In this document: positions 49,801 to 59,224 of the stretch, in pieces
Layout: every line of letters begins with the position of its first letter
Position numbering within the stretch: the first letter of the stretch is position 1
Assembly: GCA_945859605.1 (NCBI GenBank)
Contig: OX243825.1
Coordinates: 24,886,213 to 24,950,212, forward strand
Origin: Lumbricus rubellus
Taxonomy: Eukaryota > Annelida > Clitellata > Crassiclitellata > Lumbricidae
DNA length: 64,000 nucleotides
Direction of reading: 5' to 3'
Program-made: the position numbers and the translations under genes
The notes under the pieces: model-generated
Told to the model about the DNA's origin: nothing
What the model saw: the letters and a program-made list of their open reading frames with translations, nothing else
Database searches by the model: none

Positions 49801-52800
49801 TTTTGAACTTCTGTGGTTCTTGACTTCTCGTTTTAGCTGAAGCATCTGGAAACGGTTGACAGTTAGGCAGGGTAACCAACTAACCATACTTACAGAGGAT
49901 TCTTATTTACATTACTCAATACTCATCCCTGCAGAACCATAATATGGAACATTAAACAACTAAGTAAATAAGATATATTATATCTTATTTACTACCTATT
50001 GTAGATATATTATATCTTGTTATCTTATTTACTTAGTTGTTTAATGTTCCAGAAGCTAAACATATTTGTATGTTTCAATATAGTTAGAAACTGTTTTTAT
50101 TAGGTTCACTGAGGCCAAATGAGATGGAGTCAAATTTTACAGTTACGGCTTCAGCCAGAAATCAATGTGGCATGTCTTTGAAAGCTGTATCATTAGCAGG
50201 GACGTTGTCAACATCATCAGTGCAGATTCACGAAAATTCAGAACCTTGCTCAGCAATCAACTCAGGAATTTTGTCTCAAGGCATAAGCGAATCAAGCAGG
50301 TTTCAAGTTGAAAGTAGGCTGCATAAAATTAGTTCCTTGCAGGAAGTTGTGAATCATCACAATGCGGAAGATACGTTGGTGTTTGGCTCTACCCATTCGA
50401 ACATAGACTCGAGTTTCTTGAACCATCCATCATCATCATCTGGTGATGAGAGAATTGGGTTTTCAAAAAGCCACACAGTATCCTGGGACTGTGAAACAAA
50501 CAATCATGCAAGCAATGTTAAATCCGTCTTTGAAAACAAATCGCAGTCCAACTGCATTTGCTCTTCAGACTTTTCAAATGTAAAGGCGTGTAAATGTTCT
50601 GAGACTGGTGGCAAAAAAGACACTGAAATCGTACAAGTGAAAATGAAATCCGTAAATGAAGCGGCATCTGTACCAATAGAAGAAAAACTGTCACCTGAAG
50701 TGGCTTCTTTGGAAGCATCTTCTTTGTCACACAGCAAAGTAGATGATTGTAGAATTTCATTTGAAGAGGGTTCAGATGGAGACATTGCCGAGGCTTGTAA
50801 GAAAGTTACAGAAAAAGTTAATGATGACCTCAGTGGCAGACAACAAAATGAAGAAGATGCCATTAGCAAAAGAGAAATTATGAAGCAAAAGGTAAGGGAA
50901 TTAATTATGTTATGTATTCAAGTACAAGTTGCTTTTTGAATATACATGTATGTATTGCCTTATTCTTTGAAATGTGACAGTGTTTCGCCTATGTACCTGG
51001 TACATAGGTGTAGGAGTCAGGGTTCCAGAGGGGGCAAATGCCTTCCCAAATTTCAGGCAAGTCTGTTTTTTGGGCAAGGAGCCCTGGGAAAATATTGAAC
51101 AAATTATATTTGAAGTTCAGCACTCATTATCACACCACATTATCTGCCAGTTCCGATCTGCCTGAGTAGAGCTAAATACTAGCTCACAACCACCATGGAT
51201 GGGAATAGCAAGGTTCTGTCCTGGGCCCCTACTGTTCATTCTTTATACCTCTGCACTGTCAGCCATTGCCTCTCGTCATGGTATAGAAATCCACCTCTAT
51301 GCTGATGATACGCAACTCTATGTACATTTGCGCTTAAATGACGTTGCAAATGATACAAAGAGATTTTGAACCTACATTGATGACGTCACACTATGGAGTC
51401 TGTCAATGTGCCACAAACTTAATCCTGGCAAATCTGAGCTCTTCTGGTTTGATCGTTCTCCTAAGCTCCTACAGTTTGCTGAACTCTCACTCTGTACTTC
51501 CTCTTCTTTTGGGTACATGTGCCTTTCTGGCAGATGGTTGTTCTTTTTTCCAGGTTCTTAGGGTTCTAAGTTGCAGTATAGCCATTTGTTATACTGTTTG
51601 TTTGTTTGTATGTGCACTTATTATAGCCGCCCCTTCAAGCTCTCTCGCTACTCAGAGGCGCTCCCGAATGCAGAGCGGACACTACATCGGAGTTTCACGC
51701 CGAAGCGCTGAGCAATTGCGAATGAAGGACTTGCCCAAGGTCCCCATGCAGTGCCTTGAGGGTGGATTCAAACCTCGAACCTTCCAGTTCCAATGCAACG
51801 ACGCCACCACTACACCGCCGTGCTCCACAGGGGGTCATTGCATAATTACGTAACACCGAAAATATATAATGACCGGTTTTTTCCCCACCCACCCTGTAAC
51901 GCTCTGTAATGTTTTCCTTGACCCACCCGGCCCAGCGTTACGTAATTATTTTTACGAAAAGTCAGTTAAGATTTAGGCATATTAGGCCTATATGAATGCG
52001 TAATTATAATTCATATTTTTATAGCGAATTTATATAGTAGCATATATATTTGAATTATATTGCTAATTTGACATAAGGCTAGGCTTTAAATATACAGAGT
52101 GGTTTATTTGTATAAATGACAGTCAAGTTTGAATTGCAATTTTTTAAGTTTTGCATCAAGAGTAAAATTTTACACACTGCTGAGAAATATTACGGAATGT
52201 GCTCAACGGCTTAGTAATTAATCAAAAATTAAGAAGAACTAATTAATTATTTGCATAGTCTGGGAACTTCGATAATTATTAATAAAAATATTGCTTAGCT
52301 TTGTTGATCGTCAATTTTAAATGTTTGAAAGTCGTGTACACTAATAAAATATGCTTCAAAGTGGTTCTTCGATGTGAGCTAAAAAGCCAATGAGAATTAG
52401 GCGTACCACGTTGCTCCAATGGTAACTATCAAAGATCCAAACAATTCGAACAGTAGTTTCCGGTTTACACAAACGGGAAGAACAGAGACAGGAGAATAGA
52501 TATATTGATCTTGAATTTAACTTTTGTCTGCTGGCAGTTCTTCTTTGTATATATAAATATATATATAGGCCTACTTCGGTTAAGTTTTACATCAATGTCA
52601 CTAAGTTTAAACTTCAATCACATCGTGTCTAAAGTGTGTCATTCTATGTTAATTTGAAATTCATTTATTACTTAACCTTTGGCGAAGATGTTACTTAACG
52701 TTTCGCTCACCCACCCACCTAACGTCTTGTCACAAAACGTTTTCAATGACCCCCACCCACCCTCGAGCATTACATAACTATGTGCACAATGAACCCTATG

Positions 52801-54643
52801 TTAATGAATTTCTTAGTTATGCTTTTCAGCAATATGAGTGATTGATTGGAGCGTTGCTTATCTTTTTTAGGCTAAGCAGTTGGCCATTACAGAGGCACAA
52901 GTCAAGCAAGTCTTGAAGCCATACTTTATTAAAGACCAAATAACTAAGCAGGAATACAAAGACATCATGAGACACACTGTACCAAAGGTTAGTAGGGTTC
53001 AAATAATTGTTTAGTTCTTTATAGGAATATTATTTTGCAAACTAAGCCAAATGATCATTAATCTGCTTTTGAATGATTTGATATTATTGTTTAATTTGTA
53101 TTGCACTGTGTTTCTTCATTTACTTTTGTGTATTCTTATATAGCCATTCTCTCTTCTTCTTCAGTCTTCTGCTGTTGAGCAGGTTTATGACATGGACGAC
53201 CTCATGTTCCCCTCCGACCTCCTCTATCCCTCTCTGTCCTGCACCTTCCTCTTGGTGGTACCATATTATACATCTCCATCATCATTTTTGGGGGCGCGGT
53301 GGTCTAGTGGTGGCGTCGTTGCCTTGGAGCCGGAAGGTCCGAGGTTCGAATCCACCCTCAACCGCGTAGGGACCTTGGGCAAGTCCTTCACTCACAATTG
53401 CTCAGCGCTTCGGCGTGAAACTCCAATGCAGTGTCCGCTCTGCATGGGGAGCGCCTCTGAGTAGAGAGCTTGAAGGGGCGCTATAACAAGTGCACATACA
53501 AACAAAACAAATCATCGAGATCACTCAACATTTTTAATCTTCTTCTGCCTCTTGTTGCCTTCCCCTCCATACGTCCCTCCAGCAACGTCACCAACATAAC
53601 CTTTCCTCTAAGTATGTGGCCCAGCCACTGATGCTTTCTTCTGCTTATTGATTGTAGTAGTTTTCAGCACCCCTACCCTTTCCAGAACTGCCAGATTTGT
53701 GATCAGGACTGTCTCTCCAACTTATTTTCAGCATTCGCCTCCATGTCCACATTTCATTCATTCATTCATTCATTTCGTGAATTTATATAGCGCTTCTTCA
53801 AGAAACTACTCAGAGGCGCTCCCAGTCCAGCCACAGCTAAAATAATAGGTTTTGAGCGACTTATAAAAAGCAGGTGAATTTAGTCTAGGCATAAGTCGCA
53901 AGTTTAGTGGGAGGCCATTCCAGATAGCGGGACCCACAGAAGAAAAGGCTCGGCGCTGTCTTGTAGAAGTGCGAGCTCGAGGAACCAAAAGCTCCCCCGT
54001 TGTCGTAGAGCGAAGAGCTCGACGGGCTGCAAGGTCAGAGACAGGTTGACAAAGAATAGACAGGTATGATGGAGCACAATCAGTAAGGCAACGCCAGACA
54101 AGTGCAGCAACTCGGTAGGAGATGCGCTGTGAAACAGGGAGCCAGTGAAGAACATCACGCATATAAGCAGAGACGGGGGCATATTTAGGAATGCGGCCAA
54201 TGAGGCGAGCAGCCGAACGAAGAACTCGTTCAAGGCGCCCAATTAGTCCAAGTGGCAGACCCATGAGTACCGAACTGCATTTCAAAGACCTCTATTCTCT
54301 TCCTATCCGTACCAGTCATTGTCCAGCACTCAGCAGCATAATTATGTTGCAACTGTTCATATATCGAACATTTTATCATCCTTACCTTCCGTTCTATATT
54401 CATTTTACCCGTTAGTATCCCTTTCTTTTTCGTGAAGACACATTTACCCTGAGCTATTCTGCTCTTAATATCTGCTTTGCAATAGCCATCCTCTGATATT
54501 ACACTGCCCAGGTATTTGAACTGGCTGACCTGCCCCACTAGTTGCCCATCAATCATTATCCTCATCCCATCCACTTTTTTGCTTGGTATACACATTACTT
54601 TGGTCTTCTTTATGTTGATCTTCATACCGTATTTCATAGTTAC

Positions 54644-54680
<37 letters not shown>

Positions 54681-56221
54681 ATAAACTTGTAACGCGCGCA
54701 AGGTCACACCGATATGTGTATCTGAGCCGCGGATAGTCAGCCACCAGAGGAAGATGCAGTCAGAGATCCATGTGCTTGAAAGCTAAAGAGAAATAGTGAG
54801 TTTTTAAAGGAGGGAAGTGAGTTTGAGCTACTTCATTCAAATTGTCCATTAATACATGTAGTCCCGTGCTGGACACGATTGCTTTATTGTCTGCGTATCT
54901 GATTGCTTTTATCAACTTACCACCAACTGACACCCATTTTTCTACCTTGCTAATTGCCTCTCTTGTTAGAGCCTCTTCATAAAATTATATGATAAATAAC
55001 AGCGGAGACAGGAAGCAGCCCTGTCTGACCCCTTGCCCTATCACACAACCATTTGATAGGATTCACCGATCTTCACATATGCTATTTGTTTGCTGTATAA
55101 ATTCCATATCAGTCTTCTGTCTCTCCCATCTAATCCTATATCCAGTAATATCTCCATCATTTTAACCCAGTTTACTCTATCAAATGCCTTTTCGTAGTCC
55201 ACGTAACAAATATACACCCTGTTGTGTTCCAAGAACCATAGCCATTAATTACAATAATAAGCTTTGTTTTTAATTTCAGACTGTATGGTTACATGTATTC
55301 ATTTTATATTTCATCTTGTACAATATAGAGACCGATTTTAATCGATTCATCATCTTCTGAAGGTCATCTTCTTCTTTGCCCGCTAACATTGCCTGATCGT
55401 CGGCAAATCTCACCAATCTGCCTTCCACCTTTATTCCCTCTTCTGTGTCTTCTAATGCTTCTCTTATCAGTTCTTCAATGTAAATGTTGAATAGCAGTGG
55501 TGAGAGTGGTCATCCTTTCCTTGTCTTACATCTCTGCCAATTACAATCAGCATACCACCATTATCAGCAAAAGATTCTGAAAATAATATCGCTATCTGCT
55601 TCCTGACTTCCCTGTGGCGTCTCGCATCCTCTGTGATAAGGTTTCCCAGGTAGCACAACTCTTTTACCTGCTGAACCTTCTCACCATTAATCGCTATCGT
55701 CATCGTTGCTTCCTCTTTTCTACTCATCCTCATCACTTCAGATGTCTTTTGATGTTGATTTTCATCTTGTACTCTATTATAGAAACCGATTTTAATCGAT
55801 TCATCATCTTCTGAAGATTGTCTTCTTCTTTGCCCGCTAGCATTGCCTGATTGTTGACAAATCTCACCAATGTGCCTCCCACCTCAGATCTATTTTAATG
55901 TATGTAAAGATTTCACAATGCTGGAGCTCAGCATACAACTTGAAGGCTGGCTAACATGGCTTGGCATGATTCAAGTGAATTCATATTTCATTCCTCCTGT
56001 ATTTTCATTTTTTAAATATTGTCGGAATAAAGGTGGAAATCTCAGTACAGCAAGAGTACAGGCATACATTGATTTAATATTTAATCCTTCTTGTATTTTA
56101 ATTTTTTTAGATATGTCGGAATAAAGGTGGAGATCTCAGTACAGCGAGAATACAGGCATATATAGATGACTGTGTGGTCAAGGTCATCTCAAAAAGGAAC
56201 TCTGCATTGAAAAGATTCTGA
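37717..56221 (+). CDS. PHRF1: PHRF1-like RING and PHD finger protein, 12 coding exons
   Basis: Nuclear E3 ligase-type protein; the human homologue binds methylated histone H3 and the RNA polymerase II tail and acts in DNA repair and TGF-beta signalling. Exons: 37717-37898, 38665-38918, 39893-40110, 41105-41175, 42665-42822, 43885-44145, 45516-45739, 46846-46911, 48500-48612, 50104-50891, 52871-52987, 56111-56221, with ATG at 37724. The coding length is 2,556 bases (851 residues) and all phases agree. Order: acidic N-terminus, RING, PHD, basic linker, Lys/Arg-rich block, a conserved [24 protein letters not shown] helix, Ser-rich middle, and the C-terminal domain that ends PHRF1 proteins. It is about half the length of human PHRF1; the long RS-rich region is absent. 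Exon joins rest on splice signals and homology. Confidence 0.93.
38665..38918 (+). CDS. PHRF1: PHRF1 exon: Asp-rich run and RING finger
   Basis: Acceptor tttgcatttag, donor gtatgt, phase 0 out. A GAT/GAC repeat encodes more than twenty acidic residues, then [20 protein letters not shown] and [15 protein letters not shown]. This is the zinc-binding C-x2-C...C-x-H-x2-C-x2-C part of the RING. Confidence 0.95.
39140..39360 (-). mobile_element. tRNA-derived SINE, old copy
   Basis: Reverse-strand copy: head near 39355 (gtggggcgtggtggagcact), core near 39275 (gggaccttgagcaagtcc), tail agcctctgagtagagagctt near 39205-39170. It is in the PHRF1 intron. Confidence 0.8.
39893..40110 (+). CDS. PHRF1: PHRF1 exon: end of RING and start of PHD finger
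   Basis: Acceptor ttttatttcag. Donor gtacgt, phase 2. Encodes [16 protein letters not shown] (last RING cysteine), then [18 protein letters not shown] and DGCDRG. The latter closely matches [19 protein letters not shown] in human PHRF1. Confidence 0.95.
41105..41175 (+). CDS. PHRF1: PHRF1 exon: rest of PHD finger
   Basis: Acceptor ttttgttcag, donor gtaagt. Phase 2 in, phase 1 out. Encodes [20 protein letters not shown] and CPGC, completing the Cys4-His-Cys3 set. Confidence 0.95.
41176..42664. other. PHRF1 intron
   Basis: Contains a short (CA)n tract near 41826-41855 and scattered LINE-like bits (gaagcgcctctgatgtcag near 41760). No exon is seen. Confidence 0.55.
42665..42822 (+). CDS. PHRF1: PHRF1 exon: linker after PHD
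   Basis: Acceptor aaatttcag, donor gtatgt followed by (GT)n. Phase 1 in, phase 0 out. Encodes [20 protein letters not shown] and [20 protein letters not shown], a basic segment after the PHD finger. Confidence 0.88.
42823..43884. other. PHRF1 intron
   Basis: A short (GT)n at the donor. Otherwise nothing recognised. Confidence 0.55.
43885..44145 (+). CDS. PHRF1: PHRF1 exon: Lys/Arg-rich block
   Basis: Acceptor ttggtaatgaag (weak pyrimidine tract), donor gtgagt, phase 0 both sides. Encodes [19 protein letters not shown], then long Lys/Arg runs such as [19 protein letters not shown] nuclear localisation role is likely. The start is less certain than the other exons because of the weak acceptor. 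Confidence 0.8.
44767..45250. mobile_element. hAT-type DNA element, 484 bp
   Basis: Ends tagggctgccaac and gttggcagcccta with the 8-bp duplication GATGTAGA (44759-44766 and 45251-45258). Internal ccgggac repeats near 45160-45240. It is non-autonomous and lies in the PHRF1 intron. Confidence 0.9.
45516..45739 (+). CDS. PHRF1: PHRF1 exon: conserved NART...RLGI helix
   Basis: Acceptor ttattttag, donor gtaagt, phase 0 in, phase 2 out. Encodes [18 protein letters not shown] and [13 protein letters not shown], then [20 protein letters not shown]. The first part is a conserved block of PHRF1 proteins. Confidence 0.9.
46846..46911 (+). CDS. PHRF1: PHRF1 small exon
   Basis: Acceptor tttcatttacag, donor gtatgg. 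Phase 2 both sides. Encodes [20 protein letters not shown] plus TH. Assigned mainly because its phase bridges the neighbouring exons. Confidence 0.7.
46912..48499. other. PHRF1 intron
   Basis: Holds the 27-bp array at 47989-48205. Other short frames have no support. Confidence 0.55.
47989..48205. repeat. 27-bp minisatellite, 8 copies
   Basis: Unit ccaagaccatctgaattctc plus gaggctt. Copies differ by a single c/a position (tcgagg/tcaagg). The period is a multiple of three and the unit has no stops in several frames, giving open frames on both strands that are not genes. Confidence 0.95.
48500..48612 (+). CDS. PHRF1: PHRF1 exon: LGDILQGQ segment
   Basis: Acceptor gtgttttcag, donor gtaaac. Phase 2 in, phase 1 out. 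Encodes [18 protein letters not shown] and KIFIAKDG. It aligns with the conserved D-L-L-G-S-I-L-S-G-Q block of PHRF1. Confidence 0.88.
48613..50103. other. PHRF1 intron
   Basis: Contains the palindrome at 49946-50050. Between 49450 and 49860 the theme ttctttagcctaaacctttt/gaacttctgtggttcttga recurs loosely, perhaps an old tandem repeat. No exon is seen. Confidence 0.5.
49946..50050. repeat. 30-bp inverted repeat around a TA-rich loop
   Basis: ggaacattaaacaactaag and its inverse cttagttgtttaatgttcc, continuing as taaataagata/tatcttattta, separated by about 45 bases of atatta-rich sequence. The arms are perfect. It ends about 50 bases before a PHRF1 acceptor. Confidence 0.93.
50104..50891 (+). 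CDS. PHRF1: PHRF1 long exon: Ser-rich middle
   Basis: Acceptor tttttattag, donor gtaagg. Phase 1 in, phase 0 out. Begins [20 protein letters not shown] and encodes 262 residues rich in Ser, Glu and Lys, ending [14 protein letters not shown]. No domain is recognised, and the segment is likely disordered. Confidence 0.88.
51190..51560 (+). pseudogene. LINE reverse-transcriptase fragment
   Basis: Contains [20 protein letters not shown], then [16 protein letters not shown] with the catalytic YADD, and [13 protein letters not shown]. An in-frame stop follows KRF near 51369. A CR1/L2-like fragment in the PHRF1 intron. Confidence 0.9.
51625..51835 (-). mobile_element. tRNA-derived SINE
   Basis: Reverse-strand copy: head gagcacggcggtgtagtggt near 51830, box B ggttcgaggtttgaatcc region near 51780, core ggggaccttgggcaagtcc near 51745, tail gggagcgcctctgagtagcg near 51665. 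Confidence 0.9.
51840..52870. other. PHRF1 intron
   Basis: Possible degraded DNA element: ggtcattgcataattacgt near 51834 and ttacataactatgtgcac near 52770, both next to gacccacccaccc runs, hint at inverted ends. No transposase or exon is seen. Confidence 0.4.
52871..52987 (+). CDS. PHRF1: PHRF1 exon: C-terminal domain, first part
   Basis: Acceptor tatcttttttag, donor gttagt, phase 0 both sides. Encodes [19 protein letters not shown] and [19 protein letters not shown]. It matches the A-I-K-P-F-Y...V-T-K-E-E-Y-K-D-I-L-R segment at the end of human PHRF1. Confidence 0.95.
53289..53515 (+). mobile_element. tRNA-derived SINE, young copy
   Basis: Nearly identical to 9541-9765: ggggcgcggtggtctagtgg, box B ggttcgaatcc, core gggaccttgggcaagtcc, tail gggagcgcctctgagtagag and ggggcgctataacaagtgc. 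A Met...Pro frame through it is not a gene. Confidence 0.93.
53775..54265 (-). pseudogene. LINE (CR1/L2-like) 3' part, 5'-truncated
   Basis: Minus-strand frame 54285-53806 reads [39 protein letters not shown] and [19 protein letters not shown]. The 3' tail is gggagcgcctctgagtagtt plus agcgctatataaattcacg and then (ATGA)n at 53757-53777. It joins abruptly to RTE sequence at about 54265, which marks the truncation point. Confidence 0.9.
54265..54640 (-). pseudogene. RTE-type LINE, C-terminal part
   Basis: Reads [38 protein letters not shown] and [20 protein letters not shown], the thumb region typical of RTE-type endonuclease/reverse-transcriptase proteins. It continues the fragment at 54836-55240. 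Confidence 0.85.
54640..54835 (-). mobile_element. LINE 3'-end insertion with (ATA)n tail
   Basis: (TTA)n then aaataaacttgtaacgcgcg, caaggtcacaccgatatgtg and gatccatgtgcttgaaagc. The same sequence recurs at 61145-61345. It splits the RTE element (54265-54640 and 54836-55240), so it inserted later. Confidence 0.8.
54836..55240 (-). pseudogene. RTE-type LINE, central part
   Basis: Reads [35 protein letters not shown] and [15 protein letters not shown]. The catalytic box is YADN instead of YADD, and a stop interrupts the frame near 54990. The element is dead. Confidence 0.85.
55300..55890 (-). pseudogene. Second RTE-type LINE fragment with internal duplication
   Basis: Reads [19 protein letters not shown] near 55420-55370 and [20 protein letters not shown] near 55710. 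The sequence at 55310-55445 recurs at 55745-55890 (gaaaccgattttaatcgatt, tcatcatcttctgaag, tttgcccgctagcattgcct), so part of it is duplicated. Confidence 0.75.
55996..56110 (+). pseudogene. Partial duplicate of the PHRF1 last-exon start
   Basis: gtcggaataaaggtggaaat and ctcagtacagcaagagtac, at 56021-56065, repeat the first 55 or so bases of the last exon (56115 onward) with a period of 94, together with its pyrimidine tract. In the upstream copy the acceptor tttttttag is changed to ttttttaaa, so it is not usable there. Confidence 0.88.
56111..56221 (+). CDS. PHRF1: PHRF1 last exon: end of C-terminal domain
   Basis: Acceptor aatttttttag, phase 0, stop TGA at 56219-56221. Encodes [20 protein letters not shown], then [16 protein letters not shown]. 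It corresponds to [22 protein letters not shown] in human PHRF1. Confidence 0.93.
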   Translation: MCRNKGGDLSTARIQAYIDDCVVKVISKRNSALKRF

Positions 56222-56359
56222 AATTGCTTACCTGTGTCCTCAATTCCTTACCAATCTCAGTTTAATGTTTAAAATGTATCATGACAGAACAGTCATAGTA
56301 TAGTGTTTTGTCTACATGCATATCGGTTAGCTGTAATTTGGCTTTGTTATGAAAGATGT

Positions 56360-56365
56360 ATTAAA
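56360..56365 (+). terminator. Possible polyadenylation signal of PHRF1
   Basis: ATTAAA about 140 bases after the stop, followed by a T-rich stretch. Confidence 0.4.
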
Positions 56366-56579
56366 TTTGTGATTTTGCCTTACAAATTATGTGTTTTTAC
56401 TTAATAATAGTAATAATATTAATAATAACAACAATTTATATGGTGTTGTAACGCAGTTACAAGAGTGCCTAACAGCAGGATAGGCCCAACGGCGGAGACT
56501 TGGCCCGAACTTTGGGGAGGGATGGATGAGCGGCCGAAGGACGATTCCCGAGGCACTTTGTGCCCCCTCTCCAGATATC

Positions 56580-57330
56580 TAAAAATTTTCAATTTCCACA
56601 CTGCAATGGTAGAATATTAGGCTGTCATTTTATCAAAATTTCTCATCATTTCGGTGCTAATAGTCCTGGTGTAAGAATCCAAGAGTGTTCCTCCATCTAT
56701 GTCAAAATTGCTCATCAATTCAGTGCCAATAGTCCTGGTCTAAGTCTTCAAAGTGTCCCCCAAGTAGATTTTTTTAATTTTCACACTGCAATGTTAGCAT
56801 TTTGGACTGTCATTTTAACAAATCGTTCATCATTTCAGTGCTAATAGTGCTAGTTCAAGACTTAAAAACTTTCCTTAAGTTTTAAAATCTTTTAAATTTC
56901 CACACTGTAATGGAAATATTTTTGGCCACGATCTCAACAAAATATCTCATAATTTATTTGCTGAAAGACATGGTTTAAGACTTCAATAAATGTCTCGTCC
57001 ACAGTTTTAATTTTTTAAATTTATTATTATAATTGTAGGAACATAGAGTGTCTTCTTAAAAAAAAATTGCTCAGTTTCAATGCTGATAGTCATTGTTTAA
57101 TACTTCAGAGTGTCGCATCCAAATGGTTAACAATTTTTTGATTTTCACACTGTAACTGTAGCTTTTTAAACTGTCATCTTCATAAAATTATTCTTGACTT
57201 CAGTGCTCAGAGGCATGGTTTTATACTTCAATAATGTCCCATCTCATTGCTTAAAATATTTTCAATTTGCAAACTGCATGTAATGGTAACATCTTAAACT
57301 GTCATCTTAAGAAAAATTGCTCATTTATAT
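56580..57330. repeat. Old, diverged tandem repeat of about 115-125 bp
   Basis: Six or seven degenerate units sharing ttttcaatttccacactgca, atggta, gctgtcattttaacaaaat, ctcatcatttcagtgctaa and agacttcaaagtgtccc. Divergence between units is large, so this is an ancient array between PHRF1 and the next gene. Confidence 0.85.
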
Positions 57331-57960
57331 GGACAAACAGCAGATAACACTGTAGAGGTTTATAATGATATTTCTGAAATATTTGGTCAAAATTTTTGGA
57401 AAAATATACACTTTCCTTGTCAAAAAAGTTGATGACCTTTTTTAGTCCTCCGGTCTTTTGATCAAAGATCTCACGACGTGCATTACATATTATGTCCATG
57501 TCCTAGGACTCAAGTATTGGGGAGGGGTGGGACAAAGGCATGCATTGGCGGTTCCCCCAACCCAAACATTGAGGGGGTCCGTCCCCCCTACATGTAGGTC
57601 TCCGCCCATGGCAGGCTCGCATGAAATTGTTTTCTTCGATCAAGCTTCCATTTAAGAATGAATTGGCTTTGCTAATCCACCATCAACTTAACTAGCAACT
57701 TCTACTTTGAAGCATTCTTATTTCGGGTCCAACTTATATTTCAACAGCTTTTTTCATCAATAGGACCTAGGCTAAGCCTAGGCCTACACCTAGCTTTCAT
57801 TAGGCTAAAGTGGCGTGCTAATGATTCTTTTTATATTTAGACTCCTATAATTAATTTCAACTTGAATAACCTGCCAGGTTTAAATGACTATATTTAGAAA
57901 ATAAAATGTAGTCATGCTGGTATAAATTGACCAGTAGGCCTACTTTCTTTGGGTATACTG

Positions 57961-58844
57961 CGTGACCCCAGAACTATATAGTTCCATGTCCACTTTTTGC
58001 GAAACTGAGAAAAACGAATTTTAAGATTTGGTGAGGAAAATGTTTTTCCCTGTTTCATTGATGGCGAATAAATTTACATTTTCGGACAGCACTGTTTTTC
58101 CCTAGTATGATCTTAATATTTGTTTTGATCATAATTTAAATTTCATACGAGTAATTTAGATATAAATATGGCACGGGTGACCATTTTTGTACAATTTTTG
58201 GACATAGAGCAGTATAACATTAATAATGTCGCGATAATAGACACAGGAAATTATAAGATAACGTACTATGTCTACTAGCAACTTTGTTACGCAACAATTT
58301 TGAAGCGACGTCCTGCTGTTATATTTCCGTTTCGCTTGAACTTTTTCACAGAATACTATTATATTTCGTAAAAGCTATCCTTTTAATCTTGTATTCGCAC
58401 TGCCGGTTAAAATAATCGTCTACATTTCGGGTTTTTTGCAAGTTTAAGTTGGGTTTGTAAGCGTCACCATTAAGTCAGACAACAAGTCTGGGTCACGTGT
58501 TCTAATCTCTTACTGCTATTGGCTATGGACATAGAACTGTATAGAAATATCTCACACATCCATAAATCGCTGTGTATTTTTGAGGACATAGAACGTTGTC
58601 ACCTAACAACCACGTGACACAAAGTACACTTTCTATTGGCTGTGGACATGTGCCTCTATAGCTTTGAAAAACCTTCCAAATTTATGGACATAGAACTATT
58701 TTGTACTGGCATAAGAGCTATACAAAGCGTTTCCAGTTAAGCTAGACGGCTGAGGACATAGCCCATGTAACCGCCATAACGGATATAGCGTTAGGTTGAT
58801 TTTTCAAAAAAGTGGACTTAGTACTATATAGTTCTGGGCTCACG
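57961..58844. mobile_element. 884-bp element with inverted ends
   Basis: Ends cgtgaccccagaactatata and tatatagttctgggctcacg, continuing as gtccactttttg / caaaaaagtggac. The flanks share ACTG on both sides (57957-57960 and 58845-58848), a possible 4-bp duplication. The phrase gacatagaact recurs inside. There is no coding capacity, and the class is uncertain. Confidence 0.75.
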
Positions 58845-58899
58845 ACTGGTCAGCGCGTATGCTAATTAGGCCTAATGCCTATATGCTAGTACTCAAAAT

Positions 58900-58956
58900 G
58901 GTAGCATGCAAAGCCGTATATGGGCCTAGGCCTATATACGGCTTTGGTAGCATGCA
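58900..58956. repeat. 35-bp near-palindrome between 11-bp direct repeats
   Basis: ggtagcatgca at 58900-58910 and 58946-58956 encloses aagccgtatat...atatacggctt with the centre gggcctaggcct. Confidence 0.93.
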
Positions 58957-59224
58957 GCTGAAGTTTCTGCTTGCCAATCGGCTGATAAGTCGTTCGATTT
59001 ATTAATACCTCTGTGTTTGTGGAGAGTCACCCTTTTATCTTCTATAGGCCTAATCTATAGCCTACCGGCAGGCCTAATTTAGTACTTTACAATGACAAAT
59101 TTACAACAGTGAAACTCCTCATGCTGACACATTATTAGGCCTACATTAACACGGTGTTGTTTTATCACACGTATGCTTTTCAAGTGACCTTATAGGCTGC
59201 TGTTTTGTAAGTTTTCTGACTCCA

